Of a stretch of 64,000 bases of DNA, positions 22,070 to 34,156 are shown piece by piece; position 1 is the stretch's first letter, and each line of letters opens with the position of its first letter. Location: positions 1,364,001 through 1,428,000 of the forward strand of contig JABYQN010000006.1 of NCBI GenBank assembly GCA_022606135.1. Reading direction: 5' to 3'. Both the position numbers and the translations under genes were made by a program. Below the pieces are notes generated by a model, which was not told where the DNA came from, ran no database searches, and saw only the letters and a program-made list of their open reading frames with translations. Origin of the DNA: Fomes fomentarius. Its lineage: Eukaryota > Basidiomycota > Agaricomycetes > Polyporales > Polyporaceae.

Positions 22070-22851
22070 TCCTAGATCGAGGCAGCAGTAGACAGGCGCA
22101 GGGGCTGAACGAAAGGCAGAAGGAGAAGCGAGAGCTGGCGATGGTGGTGGTTGGGAGTAAAGGCGAGATGCCTGTCTGGCGGGCCTCATATAGCTTTGGC
22201 GGCGGACAGAAACCCAACCTTGCACAAAACAAACACAAACAGACTGTCGATCGTATGTCGCCGATTGGCCGTCCGCCGCTTCCAAAAGAAGGACAGAACA
22301 ATGAGATGCCGCACGCTTTTGCCATTTATGATGTGCATTCTGGTCAAAGCGGCGTCAGCCCTCGTCAGCCTCAAGACATGCAGGCGAGTGGCGGCGCCAA
22401 TGCTTACCTGTAACCACTCGAAGCGCTTTTTGTCAGCCGACCAGCATCCGCATAGACTCCACACATAGTACCATGGCGTGTAAAGCTAGCTTGGTTGGGG
22501 ACGTGGCTGCATTGTGCAGGAACGTTGAAGATAACTTGAAGGCGAGTAACATGAGCGATTGGTTACGACGGTATCAGCACCCGCAGTAGGCTAGCACGAT
22601 GGTGTGATCTATATACGTCGGGCCGCCATATCTGTATTGCAAGTGTAGGCAGTTGTCGATGGATGCTTCAGCTGGCGGGGGCAGAGTCAAGAGCATGAGT
22701 GTAGTGTGCAGGCGTGTGAGCGGCAATAGGCGATCGGTAGCGGCCTGACAGGTCGATCGCGGACCAATCCTATCTTATCTTATCTGGTCGAGTCGTCAAC
22801 TGTTGTCAACGTTCTGAATCTGAAGCGTGAACGTCGGACGCGTACTTGACC
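22070..22851. other. Flank of the repeat array, no firm gene
   Basis: About 780 bp between the array and the MYND gene. On the minus strand, ATG near 22464 followed by SADKKRFEWLQ and a GTAAGC donor could be a short exon reading into the array, but no downstream exon confirms it. Confidence 0.3.
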
Positions 22852-24230
22852 ATGCCTCCATTGTCTTCTAGTGCTTCTCGAATTCCTCTCATACATGAAC
22901 TTTCTTTTGATCATCCCGGCGGGGACAAGTGGGGTCACACCCCTCGCAACTTCGAGCAGTACATCATTCTCAAGCAAGAGACCTACTACGACTTTCGAGC
23001 ACAACCGAGCTATCAACAAGTTTACGCAGACGGAGAGCGGTGGATGAAGGGTTTCCCCAAGGAGAGACTGGAACGCAGTCTGGCACTGAAAGATGGAAAA
23101 ACCTCGCTTGAGATGTGCACAAGGTACGCCCCGGTTCATTGAGTAGAACACATATAAAATACCGCAAGCCAGACGGCTATCCCAGTGTGACGCAGACGAT
23201 GCCAAGTCGGACGCTACTCTGCCCCTCCTAGAAGCGTTGAACGGGAGGGTCGGTAGTACAATGCCGGTTGCCGACATCCCTGGACCCATGCAGAACGTCA
23301 CTCCTCAAGTCAGGAACCGCGCCATAGGACTCACCGCCTGGTTGTACTTCAACCTATACTTCCTGCTCCCCGACATGCACCCCGGAACGCTCTACGCTAC
23401 CACCAAGTATGGATCTTTATGCAATGCCGTATGCCTTGCGAACGAGTCTGTGGGATACGGACATATCCCCCCGATTGTCATCCGTGTCGCCAGCTGGATT
23501 ATGGTGCTGAAGGCCAAGTACGGGGTCGATCTGCGCAAACAGGGCATGCTCTCGGAGTGGAGGTGGCCTTATCTGTGGAGGGCGTACGACGAGTACCTGG
23601 TCTTGCAACGGTCGAAGGAAGCAGAACGGCTGGCAAGGATCTCGAGGGCTCCGAATCAATATCGCTGTGCTGCTGACGGCTGTGGCATTCAGGTCGAGCA
23701 CAGGAAATATCTGGTCAAGTGCAGCGGCAACTGTCCACCGGAAACAAAGCCTCACTACTGTAGCAGGGACTGTCAGACTAGGGTGAGTGTTGCTTCCGTG
23801 AGCATCTGTGTGCTAGATTGACATTGGGTGTCGCCCAGCACTGGTTCGTCCATCAATACGTTTGTAAAAAGGGCCTGCCTTACGATCCTGTTACCGAGGA
23901 CGACGGGGATCCGGACTGGGTTGACATGGAAACCTACAAGCCTTCCTGCCCAAATGAAGCGGACTTGAAATTCGCAGCTTGGGACGACACCAAGGACCGC
24001 GAGATTTTTATCGACATTCCATACGCCAACCGGTATCATAAGGGCGAGATGATTCGATTGCGCTCGAGGACTTTGACTCCAGAGTTTTTGCGATGGTACA
24101 GGTCCCTTTGGCAGCTTCCAGACTGGGAACGCGTCAAGAAATTTGGTACGTGCTCGCGGTACGGTCCCCGAACAAACCCACTAACTCACCGGTGTGACGT
24201 TTGATAGAGCAACTCCTTATTGTTGTCTAG
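22852..24230 (+). CDS. MYND-type zinc finger protein
   Basis: Four-exon gene starting MPPLSSSASRIPLIHEL at 22852. The long N-terminal part is mostly helical (YTC-free; LTAWLYFNLYFLLPDMHPG) and matches no enzyme I know. The MYND finger spans the second intron: YRCAADGCGIQVEHRKYLVK, CSGNCPP, HYCSRDCQTR, then HWFVHQYVC after splicing, which supplies the Cys/His zinc ligands. The tail contains FIDIPYANRYHKGEMI and PEFLRWYRSLWQLPDWERVK and ends EQLLIVV at the TAG 24228-24230 after a last 3' intron. MYND fingers mediate protein contacts, and such genes are highly expanded in Agaricomycetes. No SET domain is present, so it is not a SMYD methyltransferase. Function unknown. Confidence 0.85.
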
Positions 24231-24830
24231 TCCAGGCTCATCCAGAGAAAGCACCTTGTAGTACTTCCGTGCTCCCTCAACCAGTACAGCGTAACCCTTT
24301 CCTACGGCAGCTCTGCCTATCCTAGGCATCTTACGATAGATTCATTGTTTTTGCACTAGTCCAAGACCAGTCTTACATTCCACACCCGGGTCCTCCGATC
24401 GCCCACGACACGCAAAAACCCCAAGCTCGAGGCGTACGTACACCTAATCCCATTTAAGATGGTGCTTTCAAATCGGAGGGTTGTCTCAGGTTAGCATCGT
24501 ATTGATGTTAGGACAACATACTGTGTGTCTTGCATGGTATGGTCAACTTCCAGGGGGCATTGTGCAACTCCCATGTCAAAGTTATCCTATGTACCACGTT
24601 GGTGAGGAACCTCGCTTCTTAAGTCGAGCACTGAATCGCTCGAGAGGTACTTAGTTGTGCAGGCGTACAATGCCGTAGCGCGCCGAAACATATGCAGTGT
24701 CCGCTTGCAGCCGTCACGATAACTGCATGCTACTGATGGAACGTAAAAATACACAAGATTGCTGTCTCTTTTCCTCCATGCTACACCATACGTTTGGTCA
24801 ATCTCCTCCGATAATGCATAGCCGGATATC
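24231..24830. other. Convergent 3' intergenic region
   Basis: The MYND gene and SFA1 converge here. I see no gene in the 600 bp. Confidence 0.4.
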
Positions 24831-26749
<1,919 letters not shown>

Positions 26750-26938
26750 TCATTATCGATCCAGATCTTAGGCCGTGGGCAGACGGGCCATGAAAGTCTG
26801 GGCACCCGAAACCGCGCGAGGTGACCCACGGAAGGAGGCGGAGGAGTGATTACATTGTGGGAGGAGCTCAAGTCATGTGCCTCTTCCGCCCATGGGAGTT
26901 CACGGATCCTGTCTCTCCATTCAACTTAGACCACCGCC

Positions 26939-27558
26939 ATGACCACCGCCTTCACCAATCTATATTACAAACGCGTAAGTCACGAATGCTTTCTCATGCA
27001 TATGTCTTCAGTTCGAGTTGATTCCTGCGTGCACCATAGGCAGTCGGGACGGCGAAGCCATGCTATGTCTGCAACAAGCCCACCACAACCGTCCTCGCCA
27101 CAATCAACACCGTAGACTTTCTCTACACCTGCGACTCGCATCTCTCAGATCCAGGCTTCACGAGTCAGGTGGGCACTACCAACGACGGCGTGGGTGCGGG
27201 TGGTGCCAAGAAGATGGGTCTTAGCCCGGACGAAATCGCGAAAGTGAAGTTGGAGTGGGAAGAGCGCCAGAAAAAGAAGGTAGAAAATGCGAAGGAGAAG
27301 GAAAAAGAGAAAGAGAAAGACAAGGATAAGGACGGCAAGGAGGGCGAGAAGCTTGGTAGCAACTCGGAAAAGAAGTCCACACCAGGCTCGCTGTCTCCGC
27401 CCTCATCCCGCGCGTCCCCCGCACCATCTACCCCAACCCACCAGCGATACACCCTGCACCGTGACATGTTCGCGCTGCGCCTCACTGAACATCGCAGACG
27501 TCGACAAGCTGCACAAGCGAAGGAGCTCGCGCCTCGATTCCCCCAAGTGCCACACTGA
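26939..27558 (+). CDS. VFA1: VPS4-associated protein 1
   Basis: Vfa1 family protein, an endosomal partner and activator of the ESCRT ATPase Vps4. Exon 1 is MTTAFTNLYYKR (26939-26974); after a GTAAGT intron exon 2 starts AVGTAKPCYVCNKPTTTVLA. The zinc-binding N-terminus (CYVC ... TCDSH) is typical: TVDFLYTCDSHLSDPGF. Then GLSPDEIAKVKLEWEERQKK leads into a long charged KEKEKEKDKDKD helix. A Ser/Pro-rich linker follows, and the conserved Vps4-contact C-terminus contains YTLHRDMFALRLTEHRRRRQ. Stop at 27556-27558. Length about 185 residues, normal for the family. Confidence 0.88.
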
Positions 27559-28091
27559 CACCTCTTGTGATCGCTCCGCCTAAATACCTACTCCGTAGTC
27601 CGTACTGTCTATGCTTGCCTATCTTGCTTTGGATCTCCTGCATTCCTTACGTGGACTATTCTGGTGAGTATAGCTCTCACATGGTACAGTCCGATGACCA
27701 TTCACAGGGGCATGACCCGCCAGGATTGTATTACCTATACGTTTTGGCATGCCAATGAGGTAACCCTCGTCAAAACACGGATTGCACTACGTCATCTCAT
27801 GACCACCAGTTAGAATCGTTAGATCATCGACCATCGCTGTGTCGGTGTATGTCGGATCGCTGGAATAGGTGACAAATAGGATCCATATCCGCTAGAACCT
27901 TTATCGTATCCGACCGGCGGCGTGTCCCGCAGACATTCATTGAGTCAATGGTCATGTACATCCAAGGGTTGTGGATCAGTAAATATGTCTATAGGTACGG
28001 CTGATAATACATGCGAAGCGAGCTTTCCATCTCAATGACAATCGTCCAATGACTGATCACCGTGTACGTAGTCCATCCTATCTACAATCTA
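27559..28091. other. Convergent 3' intergenic region
   Basis: VFA1 and the nucleoside transporter converge. The stretch has short frames only and no recognisable feature. Confidence 0.4.
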
Positions 28092-29769
28092 CTATGTGAA
28101 GGGATTGCAATTGCATACTGTCGCCCTGACCGCGAAGCTCAGGAAGCTTCCAACGGCCAAACCACCCACCAAACAGAAGCTCGCAACAGTAGCCGCGACG
28201 TCCACGTCTTCTCCACGGCCCTTTAGCCGGGGGTTGTGCGCCAACGACGGGGCCGCTATCATGCACATACTGGATACGTAGCCATTCGTCAGGCCGAACA
28301 ATAAGACTATGAGCATGAAGAGCACGTCAGAGCTGATGAGAGGTCCGCGTGAGGATGGTGAAGAGGACGCCCATTGCACGTTGCACATAAGGAAGAGTGG
28401 GATGAAGAGTGTTCGCAGGAGTGAGAGAGTGAGCAGGCGGCGAGCGGACCAGACATGCATGCTCGGTAGTGAATTGAGGGCACGGCCCGCGAAGTCACCT
28501 ATGTTGAACATGAGGAAGTGTATAGCCGTGAACACCAGCGGGTGGACGGATGGATTCGTCGAGGTAACAGAAACAGTGATCGGTGGGAACACAGCCTATT
28601 AATGTACAAGGCTGTCAGATAGCTCCCGGTCGTGAGTAGGGCGTTCAATGGGGAACTCACTAGTGTGACCACGAAGACATACGCAACTGCGAAATTGAAT
28701 GTTCCGTTCGTCTTCGCAATACGAATCACATGGTTCTTCTGGTCCGTCTTCCCAAGGTCGCGCCCATCATCGACGTCACGCCCAGATTCTTCGAGCAAGC
28801 CCGTCACTTCAGCCGCATCGTGCCGGGTAGCATATGTGGTCTGGGACACAACCGTCTTGTACGCAGGTAGAGAGATAAGCCAGGTATGTACCACAGCACA
28901 CACGGCGAGAAAAACCGTCGATAATCCAAAGAACACAAACGCAGACTGCTCCTCTGGTTCCGAGGACGATGAAGCGACAACCGTGTCCTGAGGGCTGGTC
29001 CCGCGTACGGATGCGACAGCAGTGAGCACTTGCACGCCGCTGATGACAACTGCCACAGCGGCCTGACCGGACATGACAGCTTGCATGGCAGAGGGCCCGA
29101 AAAGGGAAGCGACAGCCACCACCGCTGTCTGGAGGTAGGAACCCGCTGCGGCTTGCCCGATAGCATTGAGGAGGACAAAGGCGAAGAAGCCACCCGGCGA
29201 CGGATGCACGTATGTGCTCGCAGTGAGCAGGAAGGAGAGGATAGCAAGGGCCCCCAGATTGAACAGCACGCGGCGGGTATTCGACGCCTACAAAGACGAA
29301 AGGGTTGAGACATGTCCGGAATACATGCACAGGAGAACCGACCTTCTTCGCTGTTGCGGTGGCATGTGCGAGGAATATAAAATTCGCTGCAGTGAATGTG
29401 GTAGACAGGTACGAGGAGAATGCGCTCTTCAGGGACGTTCCAGTCACGCGCAGTTGGAAGTATGGTGTTGCGGTTATGAGAGCTGGACACGATCGGAGCA
29501 TACGTTTATCCTGAGCGGTCCTTCGTGTAAATGCGACATGCAAACGCACCATTCCACGGTAGCAACACTGCACACCCTAGCATGAAGTGGGTCCAACGTA
29601 TCCTCGAATCCACCACACTCTCCTGCATAGGGAGGATGCTGCTTCCGGAGAGAATTGCCTCATCGTCTAGGTCCACCTCCGGAGACGCTGTCGGAATTGC
29701 ATTGGAAGCTACAGGAGCCTGTGGGATAGGGTGATAGATGGCCTCCGACGAACGGTGGTGTTCTGGCAT
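28092..29769 (-). CDS. Equilibrative nucleoside transporter (SLC29/FUN26-like)
   Basis: Polytopic membrane carrier for nucleosides, probably vacuolar or plasma membrane. Start MPEHHRSSEAIYHPIPQ at 29769. The cytosolic N-terminus leads to TM1 FMLGCAVLLPWN|ALITATPYF, split by an intron and carrying the ENT family LPWN motif. Further exons contribute hydrophobic stretches such as VLFNLGALAILSFLLTAS, FFAFVLLNAIGQAAAGSYLQ and AFVFFGLSTVFLAVCAVV. A charged central loop with EEPEEQ-like and GRDVDDGRDLGK segments follows, then VFPPITVSVTS, FNIGDFAGRAL and FMLIVLLFGLTNGYVSSMCM. The GDxxGR motif (GDFAGRA) is characteristic. It ends VRATVCNCNPFT near 28092. About ten to eleven membrane segments can be counted. 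Confidence 0.9.
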
Positions 29770-30145
29770 TGGCCTTGCTCCTAAGGTGCGGTGGGCAGAA
29801 GCAAGGTGTAAGCAGCAAGGTGAGAAGAGGCCCTACAGAGACGAGCGCATTATATAACGTGGAAGTGACGCGTAGCAAAAGCGCTGGTACACTGTCACTA
29901 CCTGAAGCCCTGGAGGTCGAACGGAGGGCCCAAAAGGCATGCATGCAAATACAATAGATTACAGGTTCCGTACATGAGACTGATACAGGATGCAGGGAAG
30001 TCATTAATGCAGTAAGCCTCTAAGTAATGAATGACGAGAAGCACTGTGTTAGACAGCACGCATGCTATGTAAGGATGTCCAGAATGTCATAAGTCCCAAA
30101 GATCAAAGGAAAAAACTGTAGGATAGTCTCTAAGGAGCTATGAGA

Positions 30146-31705
30146 TCAGGGAGAATAGGAGGTGCGGCTGGTGTCAGCGGCGCGGTCGAGTTCCTTCACG
30201 AGAAGATCGTTCATCGCCTTCGGATTGTCAAGGTAGACTGAGAGGCAGGGGTATGAGTACGGTGTGATGTGCACTACGAAAGAGTCGCAGCTCACCGTGA
30301 TGCCCGGCGTGAGGAATCATATACATTCTGCCAAACCCATTTCCGGCTTGGCGTAGTCGTTCGACGGACTCCTTTCCGCCTTCTGGATCCATCCAGTCGT
30401 GATCGCCGTCTGCAACGAAGTGTGAATGACGGAGACAAAATTTCATCTCGAATATACTCACAAACGAAGGTGACTGGGATCTTCAACGCCGCTATGCGGT
30501 CTACCATCGGTCGTCGCGCATGTGCGCCAGGGGCCAGTAGATGAGCTATGCACCTAAGGTTAGATACTGCGTCGTGTACGAAACTTCGATTGTACTCACA
30601 TATACAATACTCACCCGACCCCTTCGCAAGCGTGATGTTCATGATGTAGTCATGCATCGCTCGGGTGTCTTCCTCACTGAGCCCAATGAATCGTCGTGAA
30701 GAATACTTGCCGATAAGCATGGGGCCCCAAAAAAAGGTCGAGCGCACAACTTGGAAGGGACTCCACCCCTGTTCCCATAGATATGTCAAAACCTTCCGGC
30801 TGCGGCTCTCCTGGCGTTGTACTTCCTGCTGATTTGACCGAAGTTCATCGACCTTGCGCGCATTCGCAGGCTCGGCGTGATCCCGACTGGTAGCGCCAGT
30901 GGTCTGCTCGTCTGTCAACTCGCGGGAAGGCACGGTGCTGTTCGGGTCGCGGGGTATCCCAGCAGGCGATAGTAGGATTAGCTTGTTGACACGTGTGGGA
31001 TATCGGAGAGCGTATGCGATACTGAGGTATCCTCCGAGCGAGTGGCCGACGAGAGTCATAGACTCGAGACCCATCTTTCGTCTCCATTGCTCAAGGGAAT
31101 CGATGAAGAAGGATTCTGCCTCATCGACCCTTCCATCGATATCTTCTCGCTTCGCTTTGACATGGAATGGTACCCGTGCTGAGCGGCCCATCCCAAGCCA
31201 GTCTACCGCAATGACCGAAGTGCCCCGTCGGCCAGCCCATTTCCCCAGGGCGGCGAAATTCTGAAAGAAGAAGCCAAGGCCAGCACCGTAGCCATGGAGC
31301 ACGACAGTCGGGGTGGCGCATTCGGGAGGGGGAAGTAGGTCTTATTGAGAAGGTATTGAGATAATGCTTGGGATCATCGAGTTCGACGCGAGAGCTCTGC
31401 GCAACAACCGGATGACCATTGTCTGGGGTAGAAGATGGGGAGTTCGCTGGACGGAAGTATGGGAGTTTCCTGGGGGCTTCACAGTCAGAGATAGCGCGAA
31501 TATAGCGTTAGGATGACGCACCTTAGTAAGCGTTCCTCGCTGGCAGCGCTCTCCTTCTCTCCTGCGGACCACCTGCCGCCATATCAGGGAGACGGCTCGC
31601 CTGGATACGCAAGCGGAGGACTCACCAGCTCTTCACGCTAGCGACAAAGCTAGAAGGGATCTCTCGTGCGGGAGGCAATGGAATGAATGCACCTGCAGAG
31701 CTCAT
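30146..31705 (-). CDS. ABHD5/CLD1-type alpha/beta hydrolase, with one frame break
   Basis: Member of the CGI-58/ICT1/CLD1 group of lipid hydrolases and acyltransferases (cardiolipin or lysophospholipid remodelling). Start MSSAGAFIPLPPAREIPSSF at 31705. Exon 2 gives WWSAGEKESAASEERLL, the conserved WW segment; exon 3 gives KLPYFRPANSPSS and KHYLNTFSI. The core then reads VVLHGYGAGLGFFFQNF, VDWLGMGRSAR, the nucleophile elbow VGHSLGGY, the acid region DGDHDWMDPEGG, and PHAGHH|VYLDN. The last contains both the catalytic His and the HX4D acyltransferase motif. It ends AADTSRTSYSP at 30146. Between exon 3 and the core the frame shifts at a run of five G (31328-31332 on the plus strand); four G would restore it. 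No intron explains the shift. Everything else is intact, so a sequence error is likelier than decay. Confidence 0.85.
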
Positions 31706-32389
31706 GTGCGAAGATTGTGCTAGTCGATAGCGTGCAAGGATAGGTCTAAGAGCTGAGGCCGACAGGATGAACGAGAGACGAACGAGCAAAGTAAGAGAGG
31801 AATCTATAAGCGGAGCACGACGGCGGCGAAGCCCCACGACAGGCCTATATGAAAGGGCCTCGGGCGGCGTGCCGATCGAACGCGCAGCCACTTTCAGGCG
31901 CCCATCCCGCCGGATTGCGGACGCAAGCACTCCCCGAGCTCTGCAGGTCAGCGCAGGGTTTTGCGCGTTCTTTCCCGACCGGGATTTGTCACGAACAGTG
32001 ACCAAACCCACCACATAGATCCGGCCAAAAGCATAGGAAACTTAACACAGCCGAAGCTCGAAACAGACAGACCCAAAACGTTTGGTACACCCCATGCATT
32101 GTGCGAAGTAGTCGCAGCAAGTCTATATTCCCAATTAATCCGTGCAGTAATGTACTTGGCGAACAGTACCAATTCGCGCGCTCCATACGCGGAAGTCCGA
32201 TGGGAGGTTGTATAGCATACACTCGAAAGCGCGACAGACCGTAACACAAACGGGCTGCAGTGGCTGCTCGAGCACGTCCGTTCAACGCGGGATGTGGTGT
32301 GGATACGACTATAGAACACGAACAGAAGTACTTTATTATCGCGTACTCGCGCAAAGAAAGTAGCAACACACTACACTCACCATAAACAT
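31706..32389. other. Intergenic between hydrolase start and uS11m stop
   Basis: About 680 bp that should hold the hydrolase promoter and the uS11m 3' UTR. No gene seen. Confidence 0.4.
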
Positions 32390-33055
32390 TCATACTCGCC
32401 TCGCCTTTTGACCCCTTGTGCCACCAATCTTCAGTGGTGTCCTATCCGTCACGCGCTTCAGTGTAGGCTGCACTTGCGCCCCAACGGCAGTCGTGATCGC
32501 GGTGAGCATCGCCTCCCGCCCCTGCCCGAACCCATTGAGGAACAGCTCCCAACGGAACGCGTCCGAGGCAACCCTTTTGCTCTCGTTCTCCATCGCCGCG
32601 ATGATCCCCACCGCGCACTGGTACCCCGCCTCGTACCCGTTCCGGTTGCTCTTCTTGAAGCCCAGCTTCCCTCCGGTCAGCGTGATGAGCTGGTTCCCGC
32701 TCGGCCGCGCGAACGTCACGATCGTGTTATTGCGGGATGCCTTCACCGAGACGGCGTAGTATTTCTCCTGTGGCTGCCCGACTCGCTGGTTCTTCGCCTC
32801 CGTTACTGGATTCGGCGATGTTGATGAACGCGGGAAGCTCTCAGATGGGGGGGTAGGAGGACCACTGTCGACGGCCTCTGGTGACGGGTTGCCAGCGAGT
32901 GTAGACTCTTTTAGCAGGTCATCGAAGAATGCCTCGGATATGACTGCATCCTTTGGATCCTCTGCCATGACGCGCGACGAGGAGGAGAATGCAGCCGTGC
33001 ATGTCCGCTGCACGACTGGTGTCCGTACAGAAGGGAGAAGCCTGAGCAGAGACAT
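32390..33055 (-). CDS. MRPS18: Mitochondrial ribosomal protein uS11m
   Basis: Mitochondrial small-subunit protein of the bacterial S11 family (yeast Mrps18). The start is taken at 33055 (MSLLRLLPSVRTPVVQRTCT), which gives an Arg-rich presequence; the open frame extends further upstream, across the QCR9 promoter. After a low-complexity linker (VDSGPPTPPSESFPRS) the S11 core begins at YYAVSVKASRNNTIVTFA and continues ITLTGGKLGFKKSNRNGYEA, YQCAVGIIAAM, LFLNGFGQGREAMLTAI and TDRTPLKIGGTRGQKARRV. The terminal GG.R..KARR is the normal rRNA-binding end. No intron. Head to head with QCR9, 149 bp between ATGs. Confidence 0.92.
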   Translation of the reverse strand: MSLLRLLPSVRTPVVQRTCTAAFSSSSRVMAEDPKDAVISEAFFDDLLKESTLAGNPSPEAVDSGPPTPPSESFPRSSTSPNPVTEAKNQRVGQPQEKYYAVSVKASRNNTIVTFARPSGNQLITLTGGKLGFKKSNRNGYEAGYQCAVGIIAAMENESKRVASDAFRWELFLNGFGQGREAMLTAITTAVGAQVQPTLKRVTDRTPLKIGGTRGQKARRV

Positions 33056-33204
33056 GTCGCGAGTCCGAGTACTCAGTACAAGCCAGCTGCACTCCTCGCA
33101 GTGCACCAGACGCTTCACAAATTTCAACCTCCGCCAGTCCAGACACACGCGCGCGCCTAACGCATTGCTCCGATTCACCACGAACACTCGACCATCCGCC
33201 AGCC

Positions 33205-33557
33205 ATGTCCGCTGTGAGTACCCCGCCGCTGCCTTCATACGCGATTTCTGAGTCCCGTTCGCAGCTGGCAAACGCTTTCTACAACACTATTGCCAAGCGC
33301 AACAGTGAGTGTAGTCCCGAGAAGTCCTGCATCGGAAGGAGGTTGACCGTCCACGTCTCTTTTAGGTGTCTTCGTGCCGACCATCTTCGCCGGCGCGTTC
33401 GCGTTCAGCGTTGGCTTTGACATCGGCATCACGAAGTTTTGGGATTCGTGGAACAAAGGAGTGCGTCGTCTCGACTCTTTGCGGGTCACTACTGTGCTAA
33501 CTGTATATCCAGAAACAATGGCAGGACATTCGTCATAATTACATAGAGGAGGAGTAG
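33205..33557 (+). CDS. QCR9: Cytochrome bc1 complex subunit 9
   Basis: Small single-span subunit of respiratory complex III (UQCRX/QCR9 family), next to the Rieske protein and cytochrome c1. Three exons. Exon 1 starts MSAVSTPPLPSYAISES and ends IAKRN. Exon 2 gives VFVPTIFAGAFAFSVGFDIG (membrane helix), ITKFWDSWNKG. Exon 3 gives KQWQDIRHNYIEEE and the TAG at 33555-33557. Introns have GTGAGT/TTTTAG and GTGCGT/ATCCAG ends. Total about 79 residues, close to the usual length with a short extra N-terminus. Its promoter region is shared with uS11m. Confidence 0.93.
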
Positions 33558-34156
33558 ACTCGACCCGCGCAAGCCTCGCGCCCTTCACCCTTTCGCCTTG
33601 CTATCATAAATCGCCCCTTCGCGAGCCTTACTCTCACCTAGTCCTGTTGTGAGTCTCCACTACTTGAAGCCTCGGAGATCCCGTACGCGAACTATCCGGA
33701 ATCTTGCCCTGCCGGTTCCTCTTTGTGAATTTGTTCCGAACGCTTCCGGCTACCACAGTGCCGTCGTTGAAGGTGAGGTATGCCATTGCTATTATACCAC
33801 GCGCATATGAGTGGGGCCTGGGGCACAAACAAATAATGAGAGAAACAAAAGTATTAACGTATGTCGTCATAGCCTACTTCTGTTACATGTACACCGTAAA
33901 GGGGTAGAATGGACGTCTATCGTTCAGGATGATGCGTGCGAGCCACAGTGCAGAAACAATGAGATCGAGACAGGATATGAGGACATTTAAAGATACGAGA
34001 CGACGTGAATGCGAGAGATGAGGGAGACGGGTGGACAGAAGATAGATGAATCGGAGTGAACGAGGAAAAGAAATATACACAGAGAACGATTATATGTACA
34101 AGACAACCAACATACACAGGCAAGAAGGAGAAAGATGCTGAATATAAGCATGAACA
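33558..34156. other. Convergent 3' intergenic region
   Basis: QCR9 and KCS1 converge across 600 bp. No gene seen. Confidence 0.4.
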
